Below are positions 61,709-64,000 of a stretch of 64,000 nucleotides of DNA, piece after piece. Under the pieces are notes generated by a model. The model was given only the letters and a program-made list of their open reading frames with translations. It made no database searches and was not told the origin of the DNA. The stretch spans positions 310,001 to 374,000 of the forward strand of contig NZ_JAQIYM010000002.1 in NCBI RefSeq assembly GCF_028823535.1. The letters run 5' to 3'. The DNA comes from Pseudomonas serbica (GTDB lineage Bacteria > Pseudomonadota > Gammaproteobacteria > Pseudomonadales > Pseudomonadaceae). How positions within the stretch are numbered: position 1 is the first letter of the stretch; every line of letters starts with the position of its first letter. The position numbers and the translations under genes are program-made.

Positions 61709-62872
61709 ATGAGCCAGAGTCTCAGCCAGCTGCGTAAATTCGTTTCGCCGGAAATCATCTTCGGTGCCGGTTGCCGGCACAACGTCGGCAACTACGCCAA
61801 GACCTTTGGTGCGCGCAAGGTGCTGGTGGTCAGCGATCCGGGAGTGATTGCCGCCGGTTGGGTGGCGGATGTCGAAGCCAGCCTGCAAGCCCTGGGCATC
61901 GAATATTGCCTGTACAGCGCCGTCTCGCCCAACCCGCGTGTGGAAGAGGTGATGCTCGGTGCCGAGCTGTACCGGGAAAACCACTGCGATGTGATCGTCG
62001 CCGTCGGCGGCGGCAGCCCGATGGATTGCGGTAAAGGTATCGGCATTGTCGTTGCCCATGGCCGCAGCATCCTCGAGTTCGAAGGCGTGGACACCATCCG
62101 CGTGCCCAGTCCACCGCTGATCCTGATCCCGACCACCGCCGGCACCTCCGCCGACGTGTCGCAGTTCGTGATCATTTCCAATCAGCAGGAACGCATGAAG
62201 TTCTCCATCGTCAGCAAGGCGGTGGTGCCGGACGTGTCGCTGATCGACCCGGAAACCACCCTGAGCATGGACCCGTTCCTGTCGGCCTGTACGGGCATCG
62301 ACGCGCTGGTGCACGCCATCGAAGCCTTCGTGTCCACCGGGCACGGGCCGCTGACCGATCCCCATGCGCTGGAAGCCATGCGCCTGATCAACGGCAACCT
62401 GGTGCAGATGATCGCCAACCCGACCGACATCGCCCTGCGCGAGAAAATCATGCTCGGCAGCATGCAGGCCGGCCTGGCGTTCTCCAACGCGATCCTCGGC
62501 GCGGTGCATGCCATGTCCCACAGCCTCGGCGGCTTTCTCGACCTGCCCCATGGCCTGTGCAACGCGGTGCTGGTGGAACACGTCGTGGCGTTCAACTACG
62601 ACTCGGCACCGGACCGCTTCAAGGTCATCGCCGAGACGTTCGGCATCGACTGCCGTGGCCTCAATCACCGGCAGATCTGCGGGCGCCTGGTCGAACACCT
62701 GATCGCTCTCAAGCATGCGATCGGTTTCCACGAAACCCTCGGCTTGCATGGGGTCAGGACCTCGGACATTCCATTCCTGTCGCAACACGCCATGGACGAC
62801 CCGTGCATCCTCACCAACCCGCGTGAATCCAGCCAGCGCGATGTCGAGGTCGTCTATGGTGAAGCCCTCTGA
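61709..62872 (+). CDS. ercA: iron-containing alcohol dehydrogenase (ErcA-like)
   Basis: 387 residues, group III Fe-dependent alcohol dehydrogenase. NAD-binding GGGSPMDCGKGIGIV, PTTAGTSADVSQF, and metal-binding histidines in AVHAMSHSLGG and LDLPHG. In P. aeruginosa the orthologue ErcA affects regulation of ethanol oxidation and is followed by the sensor kinase gene ercS. Here only a stub of ercS follows, overlapping by 17 bases. The ribosome site is weak (ACAGG). It starts 121 bases after pqqE. Confidence 0.85.
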   Translation: MSQSLSQLRKFVSPEIIFGAGCRHNVGNYAKTFGARKVLVVSDPGVIAAGWVADVEASLQALGIEYCLYSAVSPNPRVEEVMLGAELYRENHCDVIVAVGGGSPMDCGKGIGIVVAHGRSILEFEGVDTIRVPSPPLILIPTTAGTSADVSQFVIISNQQERMKFSIVSKAVVPDVSLIDPETTLSMDPFLSACTGIDALVHAIEAFVSTGHGPLTDPHALEAMRLINGNLVQMIANPTDIALREKIMLGSMQAGLAFSNAILGAVHAMSHSLGGFLDLPHGLCNAVLVEHVVAFNYDSAPDRFKVIAETFGIDCRGLNHRQICGRLVEHLIALKHAIGFHETLGLHGVRTSDIPFLSQHAMDDPCILTNPRESSQRDVEVVYGEAL

Positions 62873-63004
62873 CGAGCAACAACGGGCGCTGGCCGGACTG
62901 CTCGGACTAGGCAGTCATTCGGCGCGCAAGAGCCATTACCCGGAACTGGCCGCGCGCCTGGACGAGCTGGAAGCCGAGCGCAATCGCTACAAATGGTTGT
63001 TCGA
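62856..63004 (+). pseudogene. ercS: ercS sensor-kinase gene, truncated 5' remnant
   Basis: The frame starting at the ATG 62856, inside the end of ercA, reads RALAGLLGLGSHSARKS, HYPELAARLDELEAE and RNRYKWLFE. This is the N-terminal coiled-coil lead-in to the first PAS domain of ErcS. Similarity ends abruptly at about 63004, just where the PAS core should begin. The frame then runs into unrelated sequence and stops at 63062. PAS and kinase domains are missing. Truncation by a rearrangement is the simplest reading. Confidence 0.75.
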
Positions 63005-63518
63005 AACCAGTTGCGGCGCAAGGAGCTTGCACCGATCAAGGAGGCCGTCGCCACCTACATGATGCGCGCCTCGGAAAAAATCAGGGCACAGAATTCGCTG
63101 TGCAAGAAGATCCGGGTCAGCATACGCACCGGCATGTTCAGCCCCGAGGAAGCCAAATACGCCAACGGTGTCGTGGTGGACCTGCCGTATCCTACGGTTG
63201 ACCTGCGCCTGCTGACCAGACCGCCGTCGACGCGCTGGATCGGGTATTCCGCCCCGGCTTCGCCTACAGCAAGGCGGAAGTCATGCTGCTGAACCTGTGC
63301 CAGCCCGGCGAGTATACCGATGATTTGTTCTCCACTTCGCAACCGGCCGAGGCGAGCCGCGTCATGGCGGTGCTGGATCAGATCAATGGCCGGTGGGGAA
63401 GGGGACACTTCGCGCGGCCAGTGTGCCGGGCAATCCCGATTGGGGCATGCGCCGGGAGATGATGAGCCAGAGCTACACCAGGAAGCTGGATCAGCTTTGG
63501 AGCGTGTCGTGTGTTTGA
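63005..63518 (+). pseudogene. umuC/rulB DNA polymerase V subunit, frameshifted 3' fragment
   Basis: Three successive reading frames spell the C-terminal third of a UmuC/RulB protein. The first is RRKELAPIKEAVATYM to KKIRVSIRTGMFSPEEAKYA and LPYPTVDLRLLT. After a shift near 63222 comes AVDALDRVFRPGFAYSKAEV, GEYTDDLF and VLDQINGRWGRG. After a second shift near 63402 comes ASVPGNPDWGMRREMMSQSY, ending at the TGA 63516-63518. The 5' two-thirds are absent and two frameshifts make it non-functional. The junction with ercS lies at about 63003-63020. Confidence 0.8.
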
Positions 63519-63603
63519 TCGGGGGATCTGCGAAAACGACCCCTCAAAACTGTGGAGCGTTGTCCTCTCGAACAACTCCCGGCTTGTCAGCTGCAGGTGA
63601 ACG

Positions 63604-64000
63604 TCAGTTGGTGACCAACAGTTCCGGTCCGAGATAGTCGTTGATGTGGTCGATATCGTCGTCGCCCAGGCTACCCACCGAGGAGGCCAGGCGCAGGCGC
63701 GACATCAAGTAGCGCAGCTTGGCTTCGAACAGGTCGTGGCGCGCAACGAAGAGCAGTTCTTCGGCATTGAGGACGTCCGAGTTGGTGCTGGTACCTCCTT
63801 CCTTGAAGCCCTTGCGGGTCGAAGCCAGTGAGCGTTCGTTGGACACCACTGCTTTCTCCAGGGCGCGAATACGCTGGGCGCCGCTCTGTACGCCGCGATA
63901 CTCACGGGTGGTACCGGTGATGACTTCCTGGCGCGTGGCGTCGAGTTCGTCCAGGGCCTTGTAGCTATTGGCGCTGGCCTGGCGTGCCAAAGCGCTGGTG
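63604..64000 (-). CDS. TolC-family outer-membrane efflux/secretion protein, C-terminal part
   Basis: About 132 codons of the 3' end; the gene continues past the right edge. The helical repeat pattern RALEKAVVSNERSLASTRKG, FKEGGTSTNSDVLNAEELLF and RYLMSRLRLASSVG is that of TolC/AprF-type periplasmic tunnel proteins, in which FKEG(G)T..DVL..E is the second-repeat hallmark. It probably belongs to a type I secretion or efflux system outside the window. The 85 bases between it and the umuC fragment show nothing recognisable. Confidence 0.8.
   Translation of the reverse strand, partial: TSALARQASANSYKALDELDATRQEVITGTTREYRGVQSGAQRIRALEKAVVSNERSLASTRKGFKEGGTSTNSDVLNAEELLFVARHDLFEAKLRYLMSRLRLASSVGSLGDDDIDHINDYLGPELLVTN

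Overview
The window is a GC-rich Pseudomonas chromosome segment. The evidence is family-level protein similarity, at least a dozen REP/BIME palindromes of the CTGTGGGAGC...GCTCGCGA kind typical of the P. fluorescens group, and a pqq/ped(exa) gene order matching that of P. putida and P. aeruginosa. All assignments come from reading the sequence; no database search was run.

Bases 1-30611 hold a steroid (sterol or bile-acid nucleus) degradation cluster. It carries oxygenolytic ring A/B genes (KshA-like Rieske oxygenase, KshB-like reductase, HsaA-, HsaC-, HsaD-, HsaE-, HsaG-like enzymes and the start of HsaF) and the ring C/D route (FadD3-, IpdF-, FadE30-, IpdC-, EchA20-, IpdA/IpdB- and FadA6-like enzymes). 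Around these are several SDRs, a second thiolase, a MaoC hydratase, an Old-Yellow-Enzyme-type reductase, a DUF1302/DUF1329 outer-membrane pair and a TesR-like LuxR regulator. Seven good copies of one 18-base dyad, TAGTCC-N6-ACGATG (core GTCC-N4-GGAC), plus one weak copy, sit upstream of the transcription units and point toward the genes they would control. This looks like the operator of the cluster's regulator. A 725-bp inverted-repeat element flanked by CTAG sits exactly between two of these sites. Removing it rebuilds one compact divergent operator centred on GGACTAGTCC.

Bases 30612-36656 are a spacer with a DUF2986 gene and a possible small membrane protein, then a FecI-FecR-TonB receptor iron-signalling set behind a Fur-like box, then a porin.

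Bases 36800-62872 are a PQQ-dependent alcohol oxidation island. It has NosP-NahK (NO sensing), an AgmR/ErbR regulator, a PQQ-associated CXXCW protein, an ABC system (permease, ATPase, beta-propeller, binding protein), PedS2/PedR2, a pentapeptide protein, the Ca-type dehydrogenase PedE, cytochrome PedF, a MoxJ-like binding protein, a SoxYZ-like carrier with its metallohydrolase, the lanthanide-type dehydrogenase PedH, aldehyde dehydrogenase PedI, pqqABCDE and an ErcA-like iron alcohol dehydrogenase. A dyad (about TACC-N3-GTAG) recurs upstream of these operons. An identical 13-base palindrome, GGGAAAATTTCCC, precedes both dehydrogenase genes.

At the right end the ercS sensor-kinase gene is cut off after about 50 codons and joined to a frameshifted 3' fragment of a umuC/rulB polymerase gene. 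This is a rearrangement scar, and beyond it lies the 3' end of a TolC-family gene.
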